A stretch of DNA of 11,564 bases, from positions 1-11,564 of the forward strand of contig JAEZCD010000353.1 in NCBI GenBank assembly GCA_023430145.1. The letters run 5' to 3'. This document shows, in pieces, positions 1 to 6,204 of this stretch. This DNA is from Pseudomonadota bacterium (GTDB lineage Bacteria; Pseudomonadota; Alphaproteobacteria; Rhizobiales; Methylopilaceae). The position numbers and the translations under genes are program-made. Every line of letters starts with the position of its first letter. Position 1 is the stretch's first letter. Below the pieces are notes generated by a model. That model was not told where the DNA came from. It searched no databases and was given only the letters and a program-made list of their open reading frames with translations.

Positions 1-35
1 ATGATGGGGAGGGAGGGGAGCCCGGCGGCTCGCTC

Positions 36-830
36 TTGCCCGACGATCTCGAGGGCAGCACGGAACAGCCCCTCCTCGTCGCCGAAGGCCTGACGAAATT
101 CTACGACCGGCGTGCCGCCGTCCGCGACGTCTCGTTCGAGATCTACGAGGGCGAGGTGCTGGCCGTCGTCGGCGAGTCCGGCTCCGGCAAGACGACGCTC
201 CTGAAACTCCTCGCCGGCGAGGTCGAGCCCACCGCCGGCCGCGTCGACTACCGGATGCGCGACGGGCGTACCCGGGCCCTCTTCGGCCTCTCGGAAGGCG
301 AGCGCCGCCACCTCCTGCGAACCGACTGGGGCTTCGTCCACCAGGACCCGAAAGACGGCCTGCGCATGGGGGTCTCGGCCGGCGCCAATATCGGCGAGCG
401 GCTGATGGCGCTCGGCGACCGCCACTACGGCAACATCCGCGGCCAGGCTCTCGCCTGGCTGGATCGCGTCGAGATCGCCGCCGACCGCATCGACGACAAT
501 CCGCGCGCCTTCTCGGGCGGCATGCGGCAGCGGCTGCAGATCGCCCGCAACCTCGTCACCCGGCCGCGGCTCGTCTTCATGGCCGAGCCGACCGGCGGGC
601 TCGACGTCTCGGTACAGGCGCGCCTCCTCGACCTGCTCCGCCGGCTCGTCGCCGACCTCGGCCTGTCGGTGATCCTCGTCACGCACGATCTCGGCGTCGC
701 CCGGCTCGTCTCGCACCGCATCCTCGTCATGCGCGAGGGCCGGGTGGTCGAGACCGGCCTCACCGACCAGGTGCTCGACGATCCGCGCGAGCCCTATTCG
801 CAGCTCCTCGTCGCCTCGATCCTGCAGTGA
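36..830 (+). CDS. phnK: PhnK, ABC-type ATPase of the C-P lyase complex (5' end uncertain)
   Basis: ABC-type nucleotide-binding protein. In the PhnK family this subunit docks on the PhnGHIJ carbon-phosphorus lyase core and drives ATP-dependent remodelling in the cytoplasm rather than transport. Walker A GESGSGKT is at residues 46-53, the Q-loop at VHQDPKDG (Q103), signature FSGGMRQ at 159-165, D-loop GGLD at 187-190 and H-loop H217. The ending YSQLLVASILQ is typical of PhnK. Walker B reads LVFMAEP: the catalytic Glu is present (E184), but the preceding Asp, DEPTGGLD in family members I can recall, is Ala (A183, codon GCC 582-584). The given start is TTG at 36 with no well-spaced ribosome binding site. 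The frame is open to the window edge, so the true start may lie upstream; homology begins about residue 11 (QPLLVAEGLTKFY). The stop overlaps the phnL start (GTGA). Identity is very likely. Confidence 0.93.
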   Translation: MPDDLEGSTEQPLLVAEGLTKFYDRRAAVRDVSFEIYEGEVLAVVGESGSGKTTLLKLLAGEVEPTAGRVDYRMRDGRTRALFGLSEGERRHLLRTDWGFVHQDPKDGLRMGVSAGANIGERLMALGDRHYGNIRGQALAWLDRVEIAADRIDDNPRAFSGGMRQRLQIARNLVTRPRLVFMAEPTGGLDVSVQARLLDLLRRLVADLGLSVILVTHDLGVARLVSHRILVMREGRVVETGLTDQVLDDPREPYSQLLVASILQ

Positions 831-1534
831 GCGCCATGACGCCCGCGATCTCCGTCGACGCTGCCGCCAAGAGCTTCACCATGCATCTGCAGGGCGGCGT
901 CGTGCTGCCGGTGGTCGCCGGCGTCGCCTTCGAGGTTTTTTCGGGCGAATGCGTCGCGCTCGGCGGGCCGTCGGGCGCGGGAAAGTCGTCGCTGCTGAAG
1001 ATGATCTACGGCAACTACCGCACCGACGCCGGCATGGTCCGGGTGTGGACGGATGACGGGCCGGTGGATGTCGCCGCCGCCGCGCCGCGTGAGATCCTGA
1101 GGCTGCGGAGGAATTCTATCGGCTATGTCAGCCAGTTCCTACGCGCCGTCCCGAGGGTTCCGGCGCTCGACATCGTCGCCGAGCCGGCCCTGCAGCGCGG
1201 CGTCGCGCACGAGGCGGCGATCGCCCGGGCGAAGGCACTGCTCGCCCGCCTCAACATTCCCGAGCGGCTCTGGGCGCTGCCGCCGGCGACCTTCTCGGGC
1301 GGCGAGCAGCAGCGCGTCAACATCGCCCGCGGCTTCATCGCCGAGCTGCCGATTCTGCTGCTCGACGAGCCGACCGCCTCGCTCGACGCGGCGAACCGTA
1401 ACGTCGTCGTCGCACTGATCGAGGAGAAGAAGGCCGCCGCCACCGCGATCGTCGGTATCTTCCACGATGACGACGTCCGCGAGCGCATCGCCGACCGCGT
1501 CATCGACGTCACCCGTTTTTCGAGAGCCGCATGA
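827..1534 (+). CDS. phnL: PhnL, second ABC-type ATPase of the C-P lyase pathway
   Basis: Partner ABC ATPase of PhnK. In characterised systems PhnK and PhnL associate with the C-P lyase core, and PhnL with PhnG, H and I is also linked to attachment of the phosphonate to ribose triphosphate. Visible elements: Walker A GPSGAGKSS at 47-55, Q-loop GYVSQFLR (Q103), signature FSGGEQQRVNIARG from 156, intact Walker B ILLLDEP at 176-182, D-loop ASLD and H-loop IFHDDDV (H213). No membrane segments are seen. The length of 235 residues is normal. Two starts are possible: GTG at 827, which overlaps the phnK stop as GTGA, and ATG at 836. The coupling overlap favours the first, but the protein is the same after three residues. 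Unlike PhnK here, all ATPase motifs are intact. Confidence 0.95.
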   Translation: MSAMTPAISVDAAAKSFTMHLQGGVVLPVVAGVAFEVFSGECVALGGPSGAGKSSLLKMIYGNYRTDAGMVRVWTDDGPVDVAAAAPREILRLRRNSIGYVSQFLRAVPRVPALDIVAEPALQRGVAHEAAIARAKALLARLNIPERLWALPPATFSGGEQQRVNIARGFIAELPILLLDEPTASLDAANRNVVVALIEEKKAAATAIVGIFHDDDVRERIADRVIDVTRFSRAA

Positions 1535-2679
1535 CCGCAAGAGATTTCGTCATCGAGAACGCCTCGCTGGTGCTGCCGGACCGCGTCGTCGAGCACGGCT
1601 GGCTCGCCGTCGCCGGCGGCCGCATCGCCGAGCTCGGCGAAGGCAAGGCGCCCGAGCGGGCTGAGGATTTCGGCGGCGACCACCTGCTGCCGGGCTTCGT
1701 CGAGCTGCACACCGACCATCTCGAGAGCCATTACGCGCCGCGGCCGCGCGTGCGCTGGGACGCCTTCAGCGCCGCCCTCGCCTATGATGCGCAGATCGCC
1801 GCCTCCGGCATCACCACCGTGTTCGACTCGCTGCGCGTCGGCTCGGACGCCGATTCCGGCTCGCTCGGCTCGGAGATCTGGACGCTCGCCGACGCCATCG
1901 CCGCGGCCTGCGCGGGCGGCCACATGCGCGCCGAGCACCGCACCCATCTGCGCTGCGAGGTCTCCTCGCCGGACGTCGTCGACCAGGCGGAGGAGTACGT
2001 CTCGCGCTACCGCGCGCATCTGATCTCGCTGATGGACCACACGCCGGGGCAGCGGCAGTTCCGCAGCCTCGCCACCTGGCGCGCCTTCTACTCGCGCAAG
2101 ACTCCGCTGACGGAGGCCGAGCTCGACCGCTTCGTTGAGGTGCGGCTCGATCTGCACGCCCGCTTCGCGGCCGCCCACCGGCGGCGCCTCGTCGAGATCG
2201 CGCATGCGAACGGCATCGCGCTCGCGAGCCATGACGATTCCAGCGAGGAGCATGTTCGCGAAGCGGTCGAGGACCGCGTCTCGCTCGCCGAGTTCCCGAC
2301 GACGCTGGAGGCCGCGCGCGCCTCCCATGCCGCGGGCATCAGCGTCATGGCCGGCGGACCGAATGTCGTGCGCGGCGGCTCGCACAGCGGCAACGTCGCG
2401 GCCCATGATCTCGCGCGCGAGGGCATTCTGGATGTTCTGTCGTCGGATTACGTTCCGGCGAGCCTCGCCCTCGCCGCCTTCTCACTGCCGGGCAGAGTGC
2501 CAGGGATCGACCTCGCCGATGCTGTCCGCACCGTGACGCTGAACCCCGCGCGCGCCACCGGGCTCGACGATCGCGGCGCCCTCGCCGCGGGCCTGCGGGC
2601 GGATCTCGTGCGCATCCACCTGTTCGACCGCCGGCCGGTGGTCCGGAGCGTCTGGCGCGAGGGGCGCCGCGTCGCATGA
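1531..2679 (+). CDS. phnM: PhnM, alpha-D-ribose 1-methylphosphonate 5-triphosphate diphosphatase
   Basis: Amidohydrolase-superfamily enzyme. In the family it removes diphosphate from the ribose 1-alkylphosphonate 5-triphosphate intermediate, giving the 5-phosphate that PhnJ cleaves. The metal-binding motif GFVELHTDHLESH has H60 and H63. LISLMDHTPGQRQF is near 165-177, LASHDDSSEEH near 231-241 and VLSSDYVPASL near 302-312; the latter two supply the usual late His and Asp ligands (H234, D306). At 382 residues it is the usual length for PhnM. The ATG overlaps the phnL stop as ATGA (1531-1534) and the stop overlaps the phnN start in the same way, so translation of the cluster looks coupled. No truncation or motif loss is visible. 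Confidence 0.95.
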   Translation: MTARDFVIENASLVLPDRVVEHGWLAVAGGRIAELGEGKAPERAEDFGGDHLLPGFVELHTDHLESHYAPRPRVRWDAFSAALAYDAQIAASGITTVFDSLRVGSDADSGSLGSEIWTLADAIAAACAGGHMRAEHRTHLRCEVSSPDVVDQAEEYVSRYRAHLISLMDHTPGQRQFRSLATWRAFYSRKTPLTEAELDRFVEVRLDLHARFAAAHRRRLVEIAHANGIALASHDDSSEEHVREAVEDRVSLAEFPTTLEAARASHAAGISVMAGGPNVVRGGSHSGNVAAHDLAREGILDVLSSDYVPASLALAAFSLPGRVPGIDLADAVRTVTLNPARATGLDDRGALAAGLRADLVRIHLFDRRPVVRSVWREGRRVA

Positions 2680-3302
2680 GCGGCTGCTTCGTCTGCGTCG
2701 TCGGTCCGAGCGGCGCCGGCAAGGACACGCTGATCGGCCTCGCCCGGCGCGAACTTGCGGGCGATCCCGGCTTCGTCTTCCCGCGCCGGCTCGTGACGCG
2801 GCCAGGGAGTGCGTTCGAGGATCACGGGACGCTGTCGGAGACCGAGTTCGAGGCCGGGCTGCGGGAGCAGAGATTCGCGCTCGCCTGGCGGGCGCACGGG
2901 CTCGGCTATGCGCTCGAAGGCACCGTCGGCGAGGCGGCGGCGGCCGGCGCGGTCGTCGTCTGCAACATCTCCCGCTCCAGCATCGCCGAGGCGCGCGAGC
3001 GCTTCGCGCAGGTGCGCGTGGCCCTCGTCACGGCGCCGGCGAGCGTCCTCGCCGAGCGGGTCGCCGCGCGGGGCCGCGAGACCGGATCGGCGGTCGAGGG
3101 GCGCCTCGCCCGCATCGGCCTCGAGGCCGGGCCGCCGGACATCATCATCGTCAACGATCGCCCGCCCGAGATCGGCGGGGAACGGCTCGTCGCCTTTTTG
3201 CGCGCGCTGCGAGAGCCGGCGCGGGCGGCCGAGGTTTCGGGCGGCGACCGCTTCCTTTCCCCTCTCCCACAAAGAGAGGGTGCCGCCGAAGGCGGCGGGT
3301 GA
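2676..3302 (+). CDS. phnN: PhnN, ribose 1,5-bisphosphate phosphokinase
   Basis: P-loop kinase related to guanylate kinases. It phosphorylates ribose 1,5-bisphosphate to PRPP, returning the sugar released by phosphonate breakdown to central metabolism. The Walker A motif GPSGAGKDT is at residues 10-18. The PhnN-typical blocks RRLVTRPG, EDHGTLSETEF and FALAWRAHGLGYAL follow. The homologous domain appears to end near LVAFLRALREP (about residue 182). The last 20 or so residues (FLSPLPQREGAAEGGG end) are encoded by an intergenic repeat, and the TGA at 3300-3302 lies within that repeat. At 208 residues the protein is longer than E. coli PhnN (185). The start ATG overlaps the phnM stop. This is the last gene of the visible phn operon. 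Confidence 0.93.
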   Translation: MSGCFVCVVGPSGAGKDTLIGLARRELAGDPGFVFPRRLVTRPGSAFEDHGTLSETEFEAGLREQRFALAWRAHGLGYALEGTVGEAAAAGAVVVCNISRSSIAEARERFAQVRVALVTAPASVLAERVAARGRETGSAVEGRLARIGLEAGPPDIIIVNDRPPEIGGERLVAFLRALREPARAAEVSGGDRFLSPLPQREGAAEGGG

Positions 3303-3306
3303 GGGG
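3260..3306 (+). repeat. Double-hairpin intergenic repeat, copy A (overlaps the phnN 3' end)
   Basis: A 47-nt element with two stems. Stem 1 pairs ccctctc (3260-3266) with gagaggg (3274-3280). Stem 2 pairs gccgcc (3282-3287) with ggcggc (3291-3296) around gaa. It ends gtgagggg. It is the inverted, diverged equivalent of copy B at 3335-3381. The phnN stop lies inside it. Elements of this form are scattered between genes in Hyphomicrobiales genomes; that statement is from memory, not a search. Confidence 0.8.
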
Positions 3307-3334
3307 CTACGGAGTATCAGAACGAGCGCCGCAC

Positions 3335-3381
3335 CCCCTCATCCGGCCGCTTCGCGGCCACCTTCTCCCCTTGGGAGAAGG
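3335..3381 (-). repeat. Double-hairpin intergenic repeat, copy B (inverted relative to copy A)
   Basis: Stem 2 pairs ggccgc (3345-3350) with gcggcc (3354-3359). Stem 1 pairs ccttctccc (3361-3369) with gggagaagg (3373-3381), a 9-bp stem with a 3-nt loop. The reverse complement aligns over its whole 47 nt with copy A without gaps. It lies between the convergent phnN and oxidase genes, 13 bp from the oxidase stop, and ends next to gaagaaaa. The pair could fold into one large hairpin and act as a bidirectional transcription barrier (inference). Confidence 0.8.
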
Positions 3382-3394
3382 AAGAAAACAGACC

Positions 3395-4807
3395 CTACAT
3401 CGGCGGGATGTTGAGGTTGCCGCGAAACAGATTCTCCGGGTCGTAGATCGACTTGATCCGCCGCAGCCGCTCGAACACCGGCCCGCCGAAGGCGGACGTC
3501 AGCCGGCCGGCCGCCTCCTCCTCGGTGAGGAAGTTCATGTAGGCGGCGCCGGAGGTGTGCGGTGCGAGCGCGGCAAAGCTCTCCCGCGCCCAGCCGACAT
3601 GCGCCGGATCCTCCTCCGGCTTCTCCCAGGCGCCCTGTATGACGACGCCGTAGCGCGCCCCGCGGATGCCGACCGCGGTCGCCTCGGCCGGCACGCGCAT
3701 GGGCGCGCCACCCATGTGCATGACGAGGATCGCCGAATGCGGCGAGGCGATCTTTTGCGCGCACGAACCGAGCGTCGCGGCCATGCCGTCGGAGATCTCG
3801 CCCGTTTCGTGCGATTTCCAGTAATAGCGGCGGCCGAACGGCTGGCCGCCGTCGAGGAACGACTGGAAGGCCAGAAACTCCTTGACCGCGATGGTGTCGG
3901 CGGCGGGCGGGCCGAACTCCTTCAGCCGCCGCATCGCCTCCGCGCCGTCGGCCGGGTCGCCGGTCCAGTGCGCGGCGATGCCGGCGATCGGCTTGCCATG
4001 CAGCTCGGCCGGGATCCAGGGCGCCGGCGGCGCCCTTCGCAGGACGAGGAGGCACGTCAGCTCGTCCGGCGCATCCCGCGTCACCTCGCGGAAGAGGCGC
4101 ATGACATCGGCCGCGCGATCGCCCGGATGCACGACCATGCCGGCGAGCACCTGCGGGCCGTGCCGCCGGGCGCGGAACTCGAACGAGGTGACGACGCCGA
4201 AATTGCCGCCGCCGCCGCGCAGCGCCCAGTAGAGGTCGGCGTTCTCGGTGGCGCTGGCGCGAAGCGTCCGGCCGTCCGCGGTCACCACCTCGGCGGCCAG
4301 AAGGTTGTCGGCCGTGAAGCCGAATTTTCGCGAGGTCCAGCCGAAGCCGGCGCCGAGCGTCAGGCCGGCGACGCCGGTGGCCGAGATGATGCCGTTCGGC
4401 ACAATCAGCCCGTGCGGCTGCGTCGCCGTGTCGACGTCCTTCCAGACGCAGCCCGGCTCGACTTTCACCACCATCGCCACCGGATCGACCTCGACGCCGC
4501 GCCGCATGCTCATGTCGATGGTGACGCCGCCGTCGCTGAGCGCCGCGCCGGCGACGTTGTGTCCGCCGCCGCGGACCGACAGCGGCAGCCGGTTGGTGCG
4601 CGCGAAGGCGATCGCCTCGGCGACGTCGGCATTGTTCCGCGGCCGCACGACGAGCGCCGGCCGGCGGGTGATCATCGCGTTCCAGATGCGGCACGCCTCG
4701 TCATAGGCGGCCTCGCCCGGCAGGTGCACCGCGCCTCCGAGCTTTTGGGCGAAGAGGCCGGCAGCTTCGGGGCTTCGGCTGCGTCCCTCGAGTGATGTCG
4801 TTTCCAT
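3395..4807 (-). CDS. FAD-linked oxidoreductase, berberine-bridge-enzyme (BBE) type
   Basis: VAO/PCMH-fold flavoprotein of 470 residues, the usual size. The N-terminal FAD domain contains PALVVRPRNNADV (about 50-62) and SVRGGGHNVAG. H83 in that motif is the residue expected to carry 8-alpha-histidyl-linked FAD. GVAGLTLGAGFGW and LRGGGGNFGVVTSFEF complete the FAD-binding motifs. I see no Cys at the position used for a second, 6-S-cysteinyl bond (the segment reads ISATGVAG), so single covalent attachment is expected. The C-terminal BBE signature YDPENLFRGNLNIPP is present. The substrate is unknown; the family oxidises sugars, alkaloids and other alcohols or amines. There is no signal peptide, so it is probably cytoplasmic. 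The ATG has GGAG 8 nt upstream (minus strand). It is divergent from the HxlR-family gene, which probably controls it. Confidence 0.9.
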   Translation of the reverse strand: METTSLEGRSRSPEAAGLFAQKLGGAVHLPGEAAYDEACRIWNAMITRRPALVVRPRNNADVAEAIAFARTNRLPLSVRGGGHNVAGAALSDGGVTIDMSMRRGVEVDPVAMVVKVEPGCVWKDVDTATQPHGLIVPNGIISATGVAGLTLGAGFGWTSRKFGFTADNLLAAEVVTADGRTLRASATENADLYWALRGGGGNFGVVTSFEFRARRHGPQVLAGMVVHPGDRAADVMRLFREVTRDAPDELTCLLVLRRAPPAPWIPAELHGKPIAGIAAHWTGDPADGAEAMRRLKEFGPPAADTIAVKEFLAFQSFLDGGQPFGRRYYWKSHETGEISDGMAATLGSCAQKIASPHSAILVMHMGGAPMRVPAEATAVGIRGARYGVVIQGAWEKPEEDPAHVGWARESFAALAPHTSGAAYMNFLTEEEAAGRLTSAFGGPVFERLRRIKSIYDPENLFRGNLNIPPM

Positions 4808-4854
4808 CGGCGATACTCCGTTCTGTTGATTACGAGTGTCGCCGGATTTGCCCG

Positions 4855-4940
4855 CGGCGCCAGTTCACGAACTGAACCGCCCCGATATAAAATCTGAACT
4901 GGCGCTCGCGGCTGGCCCAGCTTCGTAGGGACTGGCGCCG
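4855..4940. promoter_or_regulatory. Divergent regulatory region with repeated GAACTGG/CCAGTTC half-sites (candidate operator)
   Basis: The spacer between the oxidase and the HxlR-family gene carries several related half-sites. CAGTTC (4861-4866) and GAACTG (4869-4874) form a 14-bp palindrome. gcgccagttca (4857-4867) and tgaactggcgc (4895-4905) are a perfect 11-bp inverted repeat. actggcgc recurs at 4931-4938, 33 bp after its copy at 4898-4905, about three helical turns. This clustering between a divergent regulator and target is what an autoregulatory HxlR operator would look like. That the HxlR protein binds here is inference. Confidence 0.6.
4864..4891 (+). promoter_or_regulatory. Probable sigma70-type promoter for the HxlR-family gene
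   Basis: TTCACG (4864-4869) and TATAAA (4886-4891) are separated by 16 bp, 69 bp before the ATG at 4961. The -35 hexamer lies inside the CAGTTC-AC-GAACTG palindrome, so a protein bound there would compete with RNA polymerase. The -10 match is good and the -35 match moderate. Confidence 0.45.
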
Positions 4941-4960
4941 CCGGCCCGGAGAGACCCGTC

Positions 4961-5665
4961 ATGACCCAGAACAGCTACGGACAGTTCTGCCCGGTGGCGA
5001 TGGCCGCCGAGATCGTCTGCAACCGCTGGACGGTGATCGTGCTGCGCGAGCTGGTCGCCGGCTCGACGCGCTTCAACGAGATCCGCCGGGGAGTGCCGCG
5101 CATGTCGCCGGCCCTCCTGTCGAAGCGGCTGAAGGAGCTGGAGGAGGCCGGCGTCGTCGCCCGCATCGCCTCGCCGACCGAGCCGGGCGTGCTCGAGTAC
5201 CATCTGACGCGCGCCGGCCGCGAGCTGCAGCCGGTGGTCGAGGCGCTCGGCTTCTGGGGCCAGCGCTGGGTCGATTCGAACGCCTCGCTCGGCAGACTCG
5301 ACCCGGATCTTCTGATGTGGGACATGCGGCGCAACATCGACCTGACGCCCATGCCGCAGCGGCGCTCGGTGATCGCCTTCATCTTCCCGGAGCAGTCGGC
5401 CAAGCGGAGGAATTTCTGGCTCGTCGTCGCGCCGGGATCCGATGTCGACCTGTGCTCGATCGATCCCGGTTTCGACGTCGATCTCTACGTCTCCACCGAT
5501 CTCCGGACCATGACGGCGATCTGGATGGGCCTCACCTCCCTGCGCGCCGAGGTGGCGGCCGGCAGGGTGCTCCTGACCGGCGACCGCAAGCTCGGCGCCG
5601 ACATGGAGACATGGCTACGCCTCAGCCCGTTCGCGGCCGAGAGCAGGAAGGCGGCGATCGCCTGA
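4961..5665 (+). CDS. HxlR-family winged-helix transcriptional regulator with C-terminal SCP2-like domain
   Basis: DNA-binding regulator of 234 residues. Residues 5-100 form the HxlR winged-helix: YGQFCPVAMAAEIVCNRWT, LRELVAGSTRFNEIRRG, then the recognition region MSPALLSKRLKELEEAGVV and the wing up to LEYHLTRAGREL. Cys10 precedes Pro as in many HxlR proteins, where the N-terminal Cys can be a redox or electrophile sensor; Cys20 is a second one. The segment from about 125 (WDMRRNID ... WLRLSPFA) matches the extra ligand-binding-like, SCP2-type domain found in the longer subclass. GGAGAG lies 7 nt before the ATG. It is divergent from the flavoprotein gene with shared operator-like repeats, so local regulation of that gene and of itself is the simplest role. 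The effector is unknown. Confidence 0.9.
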   Translation: MTQNSYGQFCPVAMAAEIVCNRWTVIVLRELVAGSTRFNEIRRGVPRMSPALLSKRLKELEEAGVVARIASPTEPGVLEYHLTRAGRELQPVVEALGFWGQRWVDSNASLGRLDPDLLMWDMRRNIDLTPMPQRRSVIAFIFPEQSAKRRNFWLVVAPGSDVDLCSIDPGFDVDLYVSTDLRTMTAIWMGLTSLRAEVAAGRVLLTGDRKLGADMETWLRLSPFAAESRKAAIA

Positions 5666-5734
5666 GGGGAGGCGACGGCGCCGAGGGGCGGGGAAACACC
5701 GCGTCCTCCCACGGCCCGACCGCCGCTCCTCGTC

Positions 5735-5757
5735 GTCCTTTGGCTCGACCGCAGGAC
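5735..5757. repeat. Degenerate palindrome downstream of the HxlR gene
   Basis: gtcct (5735-5739) and aggac (5753-5757) flank an imperfectly symmetric core (ttggctcgaccgc). The layout recalls a common Hyphomicrobiales intergenic palindrome with a ggcttgacc core, here decayed. It may help end hxlR transcription, but no T-run follows. Nothing else is recognised in 5666-5825 apart from a short tgcgc/gcgca hairpin near 5790-5804. Confidence 0.3.
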
Positions 5758-5825
5758 CCGACTTTCTGGAAGCGGGAGAAGGATGGATCCTGCGCATTTC
5801 GCGCAGAACCGAGCAAACCCAATGA

Positions 5826-5872
5826 AATCAATGCCTTAGTGCCAACGTTAGGGCAAAACAAGGCCATTGATT
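5826..5872. other. Inverted-repeat site at the host/prophage composition boundary (candidate att region)
   Basis: aatcaatg (5826-5833) and cattgatt (5865-5872) form an 8-bp inverted repeat with a 31-bp spacer that contains tgcc...ggca pairing. It sits where the sequence changes from strongly GC-rich chromosomal DNA to AT-richer non-coding DNA ahead of prophage genes. Inverted arms around a core are expected of a recombinase attachment site. With no integrase and no second att copy in the window, this is only a candidate. Confidence 0.25.
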
Positions 5873-5910
5873 CTAAAGGGTTTTTAGAGCCAGTTCCCAA
5901 ACCCCCAGAC

Positions 5911-5945
5911 AGAAAAAGACCCGCCCTCGGGGACAAGGGCGGGTC
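5911..5945 (-). terminator. Intrinsic terminator, leftward
   Basis: On the minus strand a perfect 10-bp stem GACCCGCCCT/AGGGCGGGTC with an 8-nt loop is followed directly by TTTTTCT (5917-5911). On the plus strand the same stem lacks a T-run, so it is directional. It would end the predicted small RNA and also insulate the chromosomal side from leftward prophage transcription. Confidence 0.8.
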
Positions 5946-5980
5946 AGGGATCATTGGTGGGGGTGTCTCGGGGGGAGACA
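5911..5980 (-). ncRNA. Predicted small RNA of about 70 nt (two hairpins, intrinsic terminator)
   Basis: A leftward unit lies between a consensus-like promoter (6015-5987) and a strong intrinsic terminator. The predicted transcript starts at or near 5980. It folds first into TGTCTC/GAGACA (5980-5975 with 5969-5964) around an exposed CCCCC loop, then an unstructured linker (about 5963-5946), then a 10-bp GC-rich stem (5945-5936 with 5927-5918) followed by TTTTTCT. This is the form of short trans-acting RNAs of Hyphomicrobiales such as the mmgR/suhB-motif group, but I cannot confirm membership. The C-rich loop could pair with G-rich ribosome binding sites, including GGGGGG at 6190-6195 just before the replication gene (speculative). 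The 5' end is estimated from promoter spacing. Confidence 0.55.
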
Positions 5981-5986
5981 AGAACC

Positions 5987-6015
5987 AACATAGTCCAAAC
6001 CGCCCGGGCTGTCAA
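5987..6015 (-). promoter_or_regulatory. Leftward sigma70-like promoter of the predicted small RNA
   Basis: Read on the minus strand, a perfect TTGACA (6015-6010) and TATGTT (5992-5987) are separated by exactly 17 bp. Initiation is expected about 5980. The match is the best in the window. No plausible leftward open reading frame follows it before the terminator. Confidence 0.6.
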
Positions 6016-6090
6016 TCCCCCCTTCAAACCCCCGGCCTCCAATCGTGGGCTCGCAAGCTCGGCGAAAGACTCGCCGCTGCATACGCGCGC

Positions 6091-6204
6091 GTGGGTGCCG
6101 GCGATCCACTTGGCTTTTTCGAGGCCGAGCTGCGGCGTGAAGGGCCGCTAGCCGCGCGGATGCGCGAGGTCGTCGAGGAAGCATTTCGCGGGGGGCTGTC
6201 ATGA
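6091..6204 (+). CDS. Small protein or 5'-truncated gene remnant upstream of the replication gene (start uncertain)
   Basis: The frame ending at the TGA 6202-6204 overlaps the next gene's ATG as ATGA, the usual sign of a translated upstream gene. It reads as amphipathic helix: DPLGFFEAELRREG, then LAARMREVVEEAFRGGLS. The protein-like sequence appears to begin about 6040 (SWARKLGERLAAAYARV), but the frame has no ATG, GTG or TTG between 5946 and 6090. GTG 6091 gives 37 residues and has no obvious ribosome binding site. It may be a decayed gene, a gene using a rare start, or a non-coding stretch. I recognise no family. Confidence 0.35.
   Translation: MGAGDPLGFFEAELRREGPLAARMREVVEEAFRGGLS

Noticed and set aside
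1123..2406. Long minus-strand open frame (427 codons) across phnL and phnM
   Set aside because: It is antisense to two clear, motif-bearing genes; its sequence is Arg/Ala/Gly-rich with no domain, as expected for mirror frames in GC-rich DNA.
3299..4795. Long plus-strand open frame (498 codons) opposite the oxidase
   Set aside because: It is the complement of the BBE-type flavoprotein, which has all family motifs. The plus frame is His/Arg/Asp-rich with no recognisable domain.
5666..6040. tRNA gene as integration target
   Set aside because: I looked for a cloverleaf and a T-loop (GGTTCGA-type) on both strands near the boundary and found none.
5317..6204. A single 295-codon protein running from hxlR into the prophage
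   Set aside because: Its first part is an out-of-frame shadow of hxlR and its middle crosses the boundary, promoter and terminator region. Only the final part near 6040-6204 looks coding.
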